Source: Marchantia polymorpha subsp. ruderalis (lineage: Eukaryota > Streptophyta > Marchantiopsida > Marchantiales > Marchantiaceae). Taken from it: DNA of 64,000 nt. The position numbers and the translations under genes were made by a program. The first letter of the stretch is position 1. Each line of letters opens with the position of its first letter. Positions 1 through 12,500 of the stretch are shown here, piece by piece. The notes under the pieces were generated by a model that was not told where the DNA came from, ran no database searches, and saw only the letters and a list, made by a program, of their open reading frames with translations. The stretch is from assembly GCA_037833965.1 (NCBI GenBank), contig AP031356.1, forward strand, positions 14,034,501-14,098,500, written 5' to 3'.

Positions 1-2250
1 TTCAGAAACATATGATGACATTACAATATTTTTATCGACTGTGATGATGACGGAACACAACTAATTATCGATTTTACCAGATGTATATTGTTGATTTATT
101 TGCAAAATGAATTAAAATATATTCTACTCACTGTCGATTGAAAACATAATTGTACTTTTTTGGAAGATCGGACATTCATCCTGTAAAATCTGATTGTGAG
201 TTGTTCTAAATATGAAATAAAATGAATACATGATATGTTAGGGTAAAAGTTGATAATGAGTTTTCACTTTGTTTCTAGCAAAATATATTTCCAAGAGAGT
301 AAAACGTAGTACCAGTTAAAGAGAGCCTTACAGAATTAATGCCATATGCATTTCACACTCTAGAATGAGTAAAGTGTATTTGTATTATCCTATTGTGATT
401 GAATATTAATGGATATTTGATATAGTCAAAGACGTGAACGAGGCCATTATTTAAAAGGTGAATTAAATTCCATGAAATAATTATTCATATTTCGTTTATT
501 CACTCAAAGATGAAGAGTACAGCTTAATTTAGTTTTTTATTTCAATTTCAAAGGTAATAATTTGACCATGATTTTTTTTCCTCGATGAAGTTGTTACAAG
601 GAAAGGTTTTAGCTCTGATGCTAAGATGAAGTAGCATGTTATCATGGATTATCTGGGATTTGTAATCATTGTAAGAAGCTAATGATATTGATGGTCAACA
701 TCCATGTAACGAACAGATGTTTGGGACTTCAAACAAGATGACAAAGTCAAAAGAAGCAGATGTAATTTAAGGAAAAAAGTTTTTAAAATTTTTCTATTTA
801 AAAGTAGCGAAATTGGATGTCGAGATAAAAAAATTTTGTATCAAATATCATGGCATCAAAAAATGCTATATTTTCAAAATACATGTAATTTTGAAAACAG
901 GTTGTGTGCTTATGTTAGAGAAGATGATCACTTGCAATATATGCAGAGTTGAGATGGATAGTGTGCATCAATATATAAATTTCAGAATTGAAACAAATGG
1001 TGAAGAAGTACAAGAAGATGGTGGATATATTGTCTAACATTAACTATGAGAGAAAAAAAATAGGCGGATGAGGAATTAAATGATGTATGAAAACTATTTT
1101 GTTTGGTTTCTGATCATTAAGCAAGAAGTATCATCATGTTCCATTTTATTTATATTTTATTTATTCCAAAAGATTTGCATAAGGATGAATGGTTAGGTAT
1201 TAGTAGATATATCAAGTGATTGAAACAAAGAGTGCTTAGAATGATGAAAAGTTCAAATCTCTAGAAAGAAGTAGTACAGAGCATGTTGCAAGATGAATAA
1301 CTCTGAAAGAGAACAAAATGAGTAATGACATTACTCAACATGTAATAGAAGTGTAAGCAATGTTTGATGCTAAAGTTTCATGCGATGTAAAAGGTGGTCG
1401 TAACCTCTCATGAAACATATGGATGCCATTTTTGTGGAGTTAGATGAGAACAGTCTTCAAAGAACATTACAAATTAAGGTGGATTTGCATAATCCATAGT
1501 GTTGTGATTTACAATTGAAGTGAAAATAATAATATTTTTAATCGTATTTCCTTACGTTTTTGTTTCGGAGCTAATGAAAGCTCTTGGATTTGACTTGATC
1601 ATAGACTGAAAATTTTGTACTCTCCTTAAGCTATTTCTTTCACATTGATAAGATATTAGCTTAATTCACACATTTACATTTTCATTTGCTTATGTGTGAA
1701 GGTGAAATATCTTAGGAATAAGAATTTATTCACATGATAAAAATTTAACTTGGACTGCGCAAAGTAGTATTTAAAATGATTCTAGCGTATGTGTGCTGGC
1801 CATGGTACAAGAACATGTATATCTTACATGACAAACTATTTGTATTCCTTATTATCCATTAGGATTGAGGTATAAGTATAGTTGTCTTGAGATAAACAAG
1901 TGGTAAATATGTAGATTATTGATACTTCAAAAGGAAATATACTTAGAGTAATTGATTTTAAATGATTCAGTATAGAACGGGCAAGTTCAACTATTATAAT
2001 CAAAGTTTCTACCGAATACTGAAGTTATGTAGAATTGTAGGTAATATATACAATATATCTAAAATGTGCTCTAGATATTCCTATACTCACTAGCATGAGA
2101 CATCAAATTGTTTTGTGGATTGTGCAACCTCTCTTCTCAACACATTTCCAATGCTATGGTGACATTAATCTCGTTACGTGACTCTGCGTTGGATGTAGTC
2201 TGAGCTACACAAAGTGGAAGTATTTTTCATATTCATTCTTCGAGATTTTT
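1..2250. other. AT-rich gene-free stretch
   Basis: The sequence is strongly AT-rich with stops in all frames. The only open frame of note (813-1037, plus) has no ATG at its start and matches nothing I know. I see no RNA gene, no terminal repeats and no clear element boundary. It is probably decayed repeat DNA, which is an inference. Confidence 0.5.
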
Positions 2251-5230
2251 TTTGAGCGACGAGGCGCTAATTTTCGACACGATCGTTGTAACGAGCTGAG
2301 AATGATTTCTGAGCCGTTGTGAATATTGCAACTCTCCCTCGTTTCGACGATTTGGGTTCTTCATGTACCAATTCCGGCGGTGAGTCAAATCTCGCAATCA
2401 TTGCACGAAATCTACGAGCAAAACGCTGATGTCTCTCGCCGCCTCCCTCGTTCACGATCAACGCACCAACGAATCTGCGCATCGCGTGGTTTCGATGAAG
2501 CAGACGAAGTACGAAATCGGGATGAAAAGTATGTGCAAATGCCAGGAAAACACACTTGCGAGGTCGAGCAAAAAGGTCCACTCGCAAGAAGAAGGATGGA
2601 TCGGAAGATCCATGGTGACATTTCGTATTGTGCAAACTTCGGGGCATCGACGTAGCTCGCTTGGTTCTTCGCATCTTGGCATTTTTGTCGCTGCAGTGTG
2701 CTGGGCGGATGGATTTGCTCTGACGCCACGGGAGTAGAGTGCCCTTCGATGGATAGGGTTTGGAAACGGAGCATGCGAAGGGCTCGTAAATCACGGACGG
2801 GAAGAAGAATGCTCGCTCGAGTCATACGAGCCCTGGACGTTGTAGCCTTCTCCGAAGGCGATAAAATCTGAACGAATGGGCGGTTGTTGACGAGATGACC
2901 GACAAATGATCTCGTCTCCAAAGCCGGTTTGGAGCTATTGAGGGGGGAATGGTGTCATTGGGAAGATACTTGCGTTCACCGCACATGATTAGGGCGTGAA
3001 TACCGGAGTCGAACTTTCGTTCTGCTTTTTGACGCTTGAACTCCAATCCGGGGATGGATGGAGAGAGCGGCGAGGGACGGAGGGAGGAGGGGGCAAGTGA
3101 GGAGTAAAGCGAGTTGAGTCGAGGAAGATGGATCCCACCGATTCGCCGAACCAGCCACACATGGGCTTTGCTTTGACTCTCGATGCTCTCGCACTTGCCG
3201 TTTGTTTGGATCATGAACTTCATCGATGCTGCCAGAAACCTGGACAACGACTCCTCGACTTTGACTTCATCATAAATAAATAAGATCATGCACAATATCC
3301 ACAGGGAGAAAAGTATGCGGAGACCTGCTTAATAATCGCAAGATATTAGGGGCTACTTTCACTACAGCTCATCTTGGAATGGCGTTCTTCTAGAGGAAAA
3401 AAAGGTCTTTTCCTGAAGCCGTATCAAGTCCACGACCCTCGGCGCTATTAGTCATCGATGTATCCTACGCGATGTGTCTACACCGAAAGAACAAACGAAC
3501 GACTTCCAACTTTTCATGGAGCAGAGTAAAGTTATGAAAACGGAAAGAAGTGGGCAGATGGAGTTGGAGGGCAGAAACCGAACCCAGTACGATTTTCATC
3601 GAAAGTGTCATCGCCACACTACAACCCTAGAGGATATGGAGCTATGAGCTTGAGTTTCCGATGGGTCACGGAACTAGGCAATACTTTGGCGCCTCTGCCT
3701 ACTCCGGTTCTCTTTCTTGACCAGAAATGGGGATCAGGGCTCATTTTCTGTCCCTCGTAGCAGTTATAAGAATACGAAGGATCGTCCCCTTAGACTAACG
3801 AGGATAATGTACTTTGTCTTTCATTTTTTTAAAGACTTTCCTCTTCAGGCCGCATCGAGGAGTTGAAAGAAAGTAACGGAGTACGAAGTGAAATGAGGCG
3901 AGGTTTCAATTTTACTTGAAGTTCAGAGAGTTAGGAATTTTCGTGCTTGAATGTGAAGAGAGATTCAAGCGTCTAAACCATAGGAGAACCTGAGGACCTT
4001 CCAATGTCGAGTCTGATTTGAGAAATTTCTCAGAGGAGAGTTGTCCGTAGAAGAGAAAGTAGCACAGCGTGAAGACATATGATTAACTAAGAAATACCTT
4101 TTCACGCTTACTTGACTGCACTGAGACTGACAAATCCAGGGACACAGGCGGATAAATATGATCAAGCGAATCGAAAAACGGAGACAGAAAAAACGATTTC
4201 ATAGGAATATATCTCACATGTCAGAAAAAGTCTCAATCCGAGGTTCACACGTGGACTCCTCGTGGATTCCGAGCCTATTTTGATTTGAGCCTAAAAAAGC
4301 TTGAATGTAAGAAGCATGTGACCACGAGCGTGATCTGCTGAACCTGGTGACACTCAAACATTCAGCCTCCCCGAGAACAGAGTGAAAAAATACCAGAACT
4401 TACGTCTGACTCGCCTCCACTCCACGGCAGAAAGAATGAATTGTGAAGCAGCTCGGGCTGGTCGTCGAAAAACTGCGACAAGCGCCAATCCTCGGTCTCC
4501 AAACCTCAATGACAGAGTGCAATCTGTTGCTCTCGACGTCCGAGCACGGGGAGATTCAAGACGCCCCGGTTTGACTCGAGCGAGCTGCAAAGAACATGGA
4601 CACGGGAGCGAGGATCGCAAACTCTCGGTGAGCAGAGCAGAGTGCACATTGCGAATGCGACACACGAGATCGACGTCCATCGACGAGGATCAGGAGGATC
4701 GTTCTTCCACGAGCCGAAAAGAGGCGAAAATAGACGAAAAGAAGAAGTTCGTGCTTTTCGAGCACATTTATTCGGCAGAGTATCGTCCATGTGATTCTGC
4801 ATGCCGCAAAATGATTGACCTCGACCTCTGGATCGGTCAACGTCTGAAGTGACCGCCGTAAGCAAGTGAGAGTACGTGGTCACTTCGACGGACGGAGTTT
4901 AGGGCTGCCATCGGATTGGACCGAGTCGACCCATTTCCCCCGACATAATGGTCGTCGCCATCCCGACCACGTCCAGTTTCCGACTCGGTTATGCCGATCG
5001 TGAACTACGTATGCGTGCGCTGGTGAGGTTGGAATTATTACTTTCCTGCAGTCGAACGTACGTACGAACGGCCCCAGAGTCCACGGGTTTCGGGTTCCCA
5101 GTCGAAAACTCTCAGAACCGACGATATAGTCAGAGAAATCGAACACGCATAGATTTTTTTTCTCGAACTTACATTTTGTGGTACGAAACAGGAGTCCACT
5201 AGGATACCGAAATAAGGTTATCAAAATTAG
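2251..5230. other. GC-richer unassigned blocks
   Basis: Base composition shifts abruptly near 2250 to a GC-richer block (about 2250-3310), and a second such block lies at about 4330-5210. Both carry several overlapping open frames on both strands (for example minus 2412-2921 and 2267-2794, plus 4382-4852). Overlapping openness on both strands is what GC-rich non-coding DNA gives, and none of the translations shows a domain or family I recognise. A promoter or leader of a gene not resolved here is possible. Confidence 0.4.
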
Positions 5231-5971
5231 GATGGGCTAGCCCCCATTGTATCATATGCCATTTATTGTATTCCAATTATATAGATTAAAAAAAGTTTTA
5301 TTGAACATATGTTTTAACATCAACAAATGCTAGTAGTATAGCATTTTTCACTAGAATATTTTCCACTATAGACTAAGAATAATGATACCTCATTCGTTTG
5401 AGAATGATGAATGGGAGTAACCTAATGTTAGAATTCTCTTTGTTCACTCCCCAAAACATTGTCTGCCTAATTATAAGCACTCGTTGCTCCGGTACATAAA
5501 GTCTTATTTTGCACAAATTTTCCTCTGGTACTAGTTATTTTACCACAAATATACTCCGATCAAGTTTATTATATACTGGCAAGAATTTTAAAAAAAGTAG
5601 TCCCAATCATTGGAAAAATGATATCGCAACAAGAAACTTGATTCAACTGCGAAAAAAGGAGTAGCCTGATATATGCCTGCTTTCCGGCGATCGATTTTGA
5701 GGTTCAAAGCTCAATCTTTCCAACATGTTCATCATTGTTCTCAAAAACTGCAAGATTTGACATGATTGTCAATCGATCGGTGGCAAATTGATTTCGAAAA
5801 AAGGAGTTGTATACTATAAACGTGCGAGCAGAACCTTCCTTTACTGCCGTCCAGAAAACTGGTCGACTCAAGAAATGATCTTGTGTTTATGAGAGCGGAC
5901 CCATCACAGTCTTGCAAATCAATCGAGTCTGCCATTTTCCTGGGAACGGTGGGGTAATACAGCAGATCCTA

Positions 5972-6002
5972 CTCTTTGCATCCTTGGTATGGATGCAAAG
6001 AG
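5972..6002. repeat. Short hairpin, 12-bp arms
   Basis: A perfect inverted repeat has arms CTCTTTGCATCC (5972-5983) and GGATGCAAAGAG (5991-6002) around a 7-nt loop. An outer GTAATAC/GTATTAC pair lies about 15-20 bp further out, so the whole could fold as a longer interrupted stem. It sits in gene-free DNA and its function is unknown. Confidence 0.6.
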
Positions 6003-6896
6003 CCGAGTGTATTACAGAAATGTAGTCAAGACGATATCAATCTTCATAAATAATTATTAAAGGTGAAATTGATATAATATCTCCGTAATAAATATGCCAG
6101 AAACAATAAAATTATATCTTTGTATTTAAAATGGTTATTCTTATCTAGATAATATTGTTTAATCTATTCTAAACAAAAATAAAAAGTAAAAAATTTGTAA
6201 TTTTTTTTACATCTTTTAACAATTAAAAAAAGATGTAGTGACGTACACTATTTACTAGAATGAAGAATTGTTGCGTAGTCATGATGCATGAAGTGAAGAA
6301 CGAATACACTTCATGGATCGTACTGAATCTTCGTGAAATCCATAGCTGAATACAAATCAAATGCACCTCTTTGCTGCCTTTTGTTTTCTCAGTGGAAGTG
6401 GACGTTGGACGAATTCATCTTCATTTGATGGGGAAGTCTTGCGTTCTACTTGTTGTTGCTCGTAGAATCTGGAAATGGCAGCCAGACTATGGGGAAGTGC
6501 TGATTTGGTTGGTTGGATGGATGGATGGTGGCTGCACTAGCGAACATGAGATTTTAGCACTTGCGAGAGTACATTTGAGATTATATGCTCTTGTGGATGT
6601 GTGGCTGTGAAGTCGATCGGGTGATTCCGTTACTTGATCGACTTCACGTAACCGAATCACGTTGTGCATCTTGGCGGCTGAAGAAATACCATCCCGACTC
6701 ACCTCCTTCTCCATGTGAAGGAAGTCTACGTGAAGTGCTGTGACAAGAGCGAGCCTGGTCGATGGAAATCGGACTCAAGCAGTCAGTCAGTCAGTCAATA
6801 AGAGGGCCCAGTTCTGAATTGGAGCTTTGGCACAAGACAGTGAGTTGTGGAAGAAAGACAATAAATTAGATCGAGAAGGTCTAGCTAGCTGTGATC

Positions 6897-7205
6897 ATGG
6901 AGATCGGGGTTGGAAAAAGCTTCGAAGTAATTAAGCAAGCAATTGACCGAGACTTGGATAAGCTCCTAAACGATTCACTTTCTGACGACTGCAAGAATCT
7001 TCTCAGGACTCGGGGTCTGCACTTTATGTGGAAATCGAGTCCTCCTCGCAATGCCGAGAACTACTCTTCGAGTGGTCGGTCGGTCTATCCTCCTGATCTG
7101 CCGAAGAGAAGTGTAAACAGAAGGACTCGTTCTACCCTCCGATGGTTAAGAACCGACCGAGCCTCGAGGGTCGAGGCTCGACCCTCGAGGCCCTCGTTCT
7201 CCTGA
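6897..7205 (+). CDS. Possible small hypothetical protein
   Basis: An ATG at 6897 opens a frame of about 102 codons starting MEIGVGKSFEVIKQAIDRDL, with a helical, charged N-terminus and an Arg/Ser/Pro-rich C-terminal half. The C-terminal half overlaps the 7162-7190 palindrome, which makes its coding nature doubtful. No family is recognised and no intron signals could be tied to it. It may be a chance ORF. Confidence 0.15.
   Translation: MEIGVGKSFEVIKQAIDRDLDKLLNDSLSDDCKNLLRTRGLHFMWKSSPPRNAENYSSSGRSVYPPDLPKRSVNRRTRSTLRWLRTDRASRVEARPSRPSFS
7162..7190. repeat. GC-rich palindrome, 13-bp arms
   Basis: A perfect inverted repeat has arms CCTCGAGGGTCGA (7162-7174) and its complement (7178-7190) around a 3-nt loop. 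It lies at the end of a weak ORF. No function is assigned. Confidence 0.6.
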
Positions 7206-8702
7206 GGCTGCTCGTGAGGTGCGGTGCCGGGCCCTCGGGGAAGATCTTGAAGGAGATGGAGATGGAGATGGATAATGGATGGATTCGCCACTCATGCTGG
7301 AGATATGATTGAGAGAGTTCGCTGGAGGCACTCATGTGTGTCAATCAGCTGACCAGTCCAGTCTGCGTGGAAGTTTGAACGATCCACACATCTGCTTCAG
7401 CTTTCGTGCAGCGACCCGCTCGTAGGAGACGAGACGAGGAATCTGGTAACTACTTGTTGCATCCAGAGTCTGAGGGCTGCAAGCTTTCCTCTCTCATCGA
7501 GTGTGTGTACTTGCTCGGGCTCGAATCGTCAAATCTCCTGAAAAGTGCCAAAAGGTAGGTTTTGCCTCCACACGGCACTTCGCCACAGAGCTCGTCGCTC
7601 GCTCGACTCGCATGAGTTTCGTGGCAATCCATAGCCTGGGATTTGACGCATCGACGTAGACGAGAAGAACATGCCCGAAGATACGTCATTATGAATCGAC
7701 ATCCACTACCATTTCTCTGCCCTCACGTCCAGTAAAATCTACTGATCGGACTAACTCGTTGCCAAGGCAATGAGTGCAGGTAGATAATTGGATGTCCCAT
7801 ACTTTCCCTCGTCTGAGAAAGGTTGGCAAATTTTGTACATGCGATCATGAAGCGTGGTTGTGGTTTCGACTGGATAAGTTTTCTTCAGGTCAATGACACT
7901 GATATCACCATTCGGAAGTCTAACAAGTGGTTCTTAACACATAATTCCACGGACATTGAGTTTGACAAGCTAAGTTGGCGAGTAAAGAGTGCAAGACAAT
8001 GGCATGGAAATTAAGAAGACGGTGAGTATTCATAATGTCCTGCCGCTACCCTAGGTAGAAGCCTTCTGGTCAGAATTCAGAAAAGGCTTCAGTTTGTACG
8101 GGTGATCGGAAGAAAGCGACAATCGGGGACCCAGCTGTCGCCGAGATTCATTGTACAGTAGGCACATGCTACTGCCTCGACTACATTTCCATTTTCGTAT
8201 CGTTACGTGAGTTCGACAAACTGTGAAAAACAATCTAGAAACCAACTTCCAAAACGAAGTGGTCTAGAACGACCACGACTGTATCTCGCGTGGTGGGTGA
8301 CCGAGACGGGAACGACGAAATTGTCAACGGGAGGAAAGTTACGAGGCAGTGCAGTAATTCTTCTAAGTATAGAAATCTATCGCCCTCGACGTACGATTCA
8401 ATCGCTTTCAACCGCTCGGCCACTCTCCCTGTGATGAGTAGGCTTCTACTTTCTGGTACCTCGGGACTCTAGTGGCAAACAGGTCAATCCACCGGGTGGT
8501 GTAATTTCGTCAGATTCATTGTACAAGTAGAAGGATTACCGTCCCCCTTCGACGTGCATTGCTATAGACGACTTGCATCATATCATCACTCGTAAAGTAA
8601 GGTGAACAGACATAAAATTAGTGACAAGCTGACCAAGCGTGCTTCAGTTCGACATGAGGACTGATAAAGCCATCTGTACTTTGGCAATCTAGCAAGAATG
8701 AG

Positions 8703-8757
8703 CAATTGATTCAATGGTGTGTCGTGCCCGAGGCACGGCACACCATTGAATCAATTG
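8703..8757. repeat. Long hairpin, 26-bp arms
   Basis: Arms 8703-8728 and 8732-8757 are complementary with a single mismatch and a 3-nt loop (CGA). The loop is too short for a typical plant microRNA precursor. It could be the relic of a foldback element or a replication-derived palindrome. Confidence 0.7.
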
Positions 8758-9584
8758 GTGGATAGTTTTGATGAGCGAGTGAAACCCAGCTGACCGTTTC
8801 TTCTGGGCGATGCCGAGTTCTTTCAAAGAGACCGTCCCAAATTTTAAGGCTGCCCAATATAGACTGCAGTCACGCACACCAAGGATGATGCATGCTGAAC
8901 TCAAGAGACAGGATTCCGCCTGGCCTTGCTTAGTGCAAGGGAAACTCATCTAGCTTTCGAGGAATTGTGCAGATGACACGGCCATCGTGGCTCACTTCAA
9001 TGCTGAGCACTAACTTCGCTGAAAGATTTCATCGTGTATAATCCAAACTTCGAAGTTGACTGAAAAACCAAGTCAACACTCTGCTACCAGAACTAGCAGC
9101 AGATTCTTAGTATCTTGTTTTGGTACACATGGTAGGTGCAAGATCTACACTTATGCTCATCCACTGAATTGTCTGTCAGGCCTATGGCACATGCGGGATG
9201 ATACCTGCTTTGCATACAAGGCCCACCGAGAAATACCTACAAAGGTCAAAGCTCTGAACAATGAAGAAGCAAGCTGGTGCTTGAACTCCCTCGTAAACCT
9301 ACAGGATGAAGGGAGACAAGACAAGATCTACCTAAAGGCTTGTATGTACAAACCTGTCATCTTCTGTAAGGAGGAAATCGGTATACTAACATGGCTACAA
9401 GTAATCAGAGATCTAAAAGATGGTGTCATGTGACGGGTGACAGATTTTCGAATGTCGAATTGTGTCACATTTGTACCTGGACGTGATGAGGCATATCTGC
9501 TGGATCCGTTGGACACACTACACCTGACATCTTCGACTGGTCGAATGATGCATAAGCTGGCAATAGTCGAAATTCACAGGTGTT

Positions 9585-12500
9585 TCAAGTCTTCTCGAGA
9601 TCAAGAGGATCCTGAGCCAGTTCTTGAGCTCTGCTGGAAGGAGCTGGAAATACAAGAGGGCTAATTTTAGAGGTTATGGAGGGAGAATCAGGCGTTCGTT
9701 GAAGAGAGAGGGTTCTCCTTCCAGTCAGCTCGGGAGAGCTTGCGTTTCGAATACGGAAAGAGTCCCCCTTCTTTGGGATATCAGTAGGATCGGAGTTTCG
9801 AAAGCTGAAGGATGCTCGACCAGGAAGCTTTGTCAACTCACGACCCCCTTGAAGAAGTGATGCTCTTTGCGGGTTGAACAAGAGCATTTGTTGCATGTCC
9901 TTAGGCAAGACATTAAATATAGCTCGCAAGTCACTCCGCAGCTTCTGACAAATTGGACCCTCTGAATTTCCCAGTCCTGCTCGTTGTACAATCTGAAAAC
10001 CAGAGACCAAACCATGGACATGCGTCACAAACACTGCTGCTAAGAATACATAAGGGTGAGACATGTGCAGACACTATGGCATTTTCTAAGAGATTGCAGT
10101 TTGCAAAAAGTGGACGCAACAAGAAAGTGGACCTCCAGCATAGATGCTGTCAATTGAAACTCACAGAAGACGAAAAATAATGAACTGCATCCAACTCCCC
10201 CATTAGAAAAACGACAGATGCCTACTATCCCACCTAAAACTGCACCGACTTGGAGGTGAATATACCTGAAGTTCATTAATAAGGTGCCGTTCTATGGCAC
10301 TAAAAGAATCTATGATCTCTACCTCTGACATTTTGGCCAGAAATCCGCGCACATCTGCTTTAGACCTGGCCTGCCGCCATATACGGTGCTGCTCCTGCTC
10401 AGCTACGGCTCTTCGACGTTGAAACCACGGCATAAAATTTGGTCCCTTCAAAAAGCGCCTGAAAAGATGATGCATATCATATTAGAACCCGAATCATTCA
10501 CCTAGACTAATAAAGAGATTTTCTCCCTCGGCTTTCCATCCATACTCTGAAATCACAGTATTGGCACTAGCCGATGGTGATAACCTTTCATTCAATGCAA
10601 CTTTTCTGGCTCCCGAGAAACTATTAACAAAATGGTGGAAAGACTCCGGGTCATGAGATTTGAATCAGAACACGAATAGAGTAACACGAGGCAGGGCTGT
10701 TGTATCGTCGTAACTTTGACTACGAAATAGAACTGATCAATGTGTTTTACCCTATATAAAGTTCTCTCGTCTACAGGTTTTCACATGGCTAACTCCTCGC
10801 CAACTCTGTTATTGCCGAGCATACATCCACAAGATTTCAGAAGAATATTCTAGATCCCACATATGAATTTGAATTTGGTTCCATCAATTGGTCAACCAAT
10901 TCACGGTTGATGTCGAACTTTGCATCACTCTTCACCGTATTGTGAATGTTTGACAATGTTAAATATATTGTTCAGCAGTGCACCCGACGGGATGTATGAC
11001 TTGCGCCACGGATGTAAGAAACTCAGCCATTGTCATATCTAGGTTAGGGCACAACCAACTACAAGGCTTCCCACATGACCTAGCCAGGGTACTGTAATAT
11101 CTGGCAATGTGAAAGAGCAAGATATAACATAACCTGGCTACTTTGATTGGACCTGATGAAAGAGGCAGGTTAGCAGCCACCTAAAAAAATAATAGATCCT
11201 TACACATTCTCTGGTATGAAGGTGTATTACGGCAAAATTGAGGGATCCCATATATTGGTTCTGCTTCAAGTTAATCGGGGACAACTAAAACGAAAGGCAT
11301 GATGAACGTACAGCAAATTCATTTGGGCTCTCCAGTTATGATCATACAACCAAAAGTTTATTATATGCGTTGCGCAATCAACTAGGGGAAGGCAACTTTC
11401 ATTGTCACAAGTGTGTCTTGCTGGCGAAGAGGAATACCTGTAAAGCTCGAGCCAGTTGCCTCGCAAGCGCTTAGCCAAAAACTTGCCAGAACCTCGTGCA
11501 GCTAATCCATCCAGAAACTCATGTGCATCAAATCGAGGCAAGGGAGGGGGGTCCGCGAAAGGAGAAGCCCCTTCTTGAGGTGCAGAAGCTCGCAAGTACG
11601 GGCCAAATGGGGACAAAAAGTTTGTCGTTAGCTCAATGAAGTGCCGACGTAAAATCTCGTTGTTTACCAGAGTCATGGATTCCTCAGTTCGAGGAGTCAT
11701 TCCAGCATCGACTAATCGATTCAGAACAGTTGTGTCCGGCTTCGTAGAAGCAGCAAAGTTGGTCCACAATGCCTCTTTATGTTCTGACATCAGTGAAATC
11801 GGTCCGTCCTTCTTCACCCGCGCTACCTTCAGAAGATTTGTGGGAGAGAATCGTTTGAGTGGGGACAATTGTATTTGTAGTTGTAGCTGGAGGCGACCAG
11901 GATTCGGTTTAGCCCCGTTTGCTCCATTCTGTGAGGGGGATCTGGAAACGACCTTGAACCTGTTGGAAGTCGAAATCGTATTGCCAACGGATATGACATG
12001 CGGAAGGTTGCGAAGGGCTTTCAGGAAAAATAAATTTGTGACTCCAAGGACCATGGGAGGAACGGGCTCACCTTCCTTCAATGCATTGAGGGTCGCAAAA
12101 TCAGGATCATGGATTGTGAAATAAGGGCGGAAATCAACACTGCAAGGAAGGGGAGCTACCAGACCGACAAGCGCTGCAACGGCTTCACAACACTGAGAAG
12201 GAGTAGGCGCAATGACCAGTAAAGGCTCTCCGACCAGCAGGAGCTCCCAAAGCACCCAGAGCTGCATCAAGACACCACGGAACATCCCGAAAAGATCTGC
12301 TTCGTGAAAGATCCCTTGTGGTACAGACCTTGCCACGGGTGCAGCAGGAGCAATAGCACAAGTGAACTCATCAATGGGATTGCCCGCTCCAGGGGGTAGT
12401 GTATGAGCAGGAGGAAGGTGAGCTCGTATTGTTGTGCTGGCTACTGAAAGCTCCATCAGTTGCCCATGGAGTGGAGCAGGCCAATGTGTGACATCAGCCG

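Larger units (their letters stand above)
6351..9584. other. Unassigned intergenic region
   Basis: This is mixed-composition DNA downstream of the DENND6-like gene. Open frames here (7450-7689 minus, 9056-9433 plus, 9437-9664 plus) are short, mostly without ATG, and not recognisable. Two inverted repeats, at 7162-7190 and 8703-8757, are listed separately. The part next to 9585 probably includes the 3' UTR of the minus-strand DENND6-like gene. Confidence 0.4.

Noticed and set aside
8703..8757. MicroRNA precursor
   Set aside because: A 3-nt loop and near-perfect palindrome without bulges do not fit plant precursors, and no mature sequence is recognised.
11266..11437. Extension of the DENND6 exon 2 frame beyond 11438
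   Set aside because: Homology stops at WLELYR, a GT donor follows, and the expected continuation (RFLKGPNF) is found in the next exon at 10458, so the extra codons are intron.
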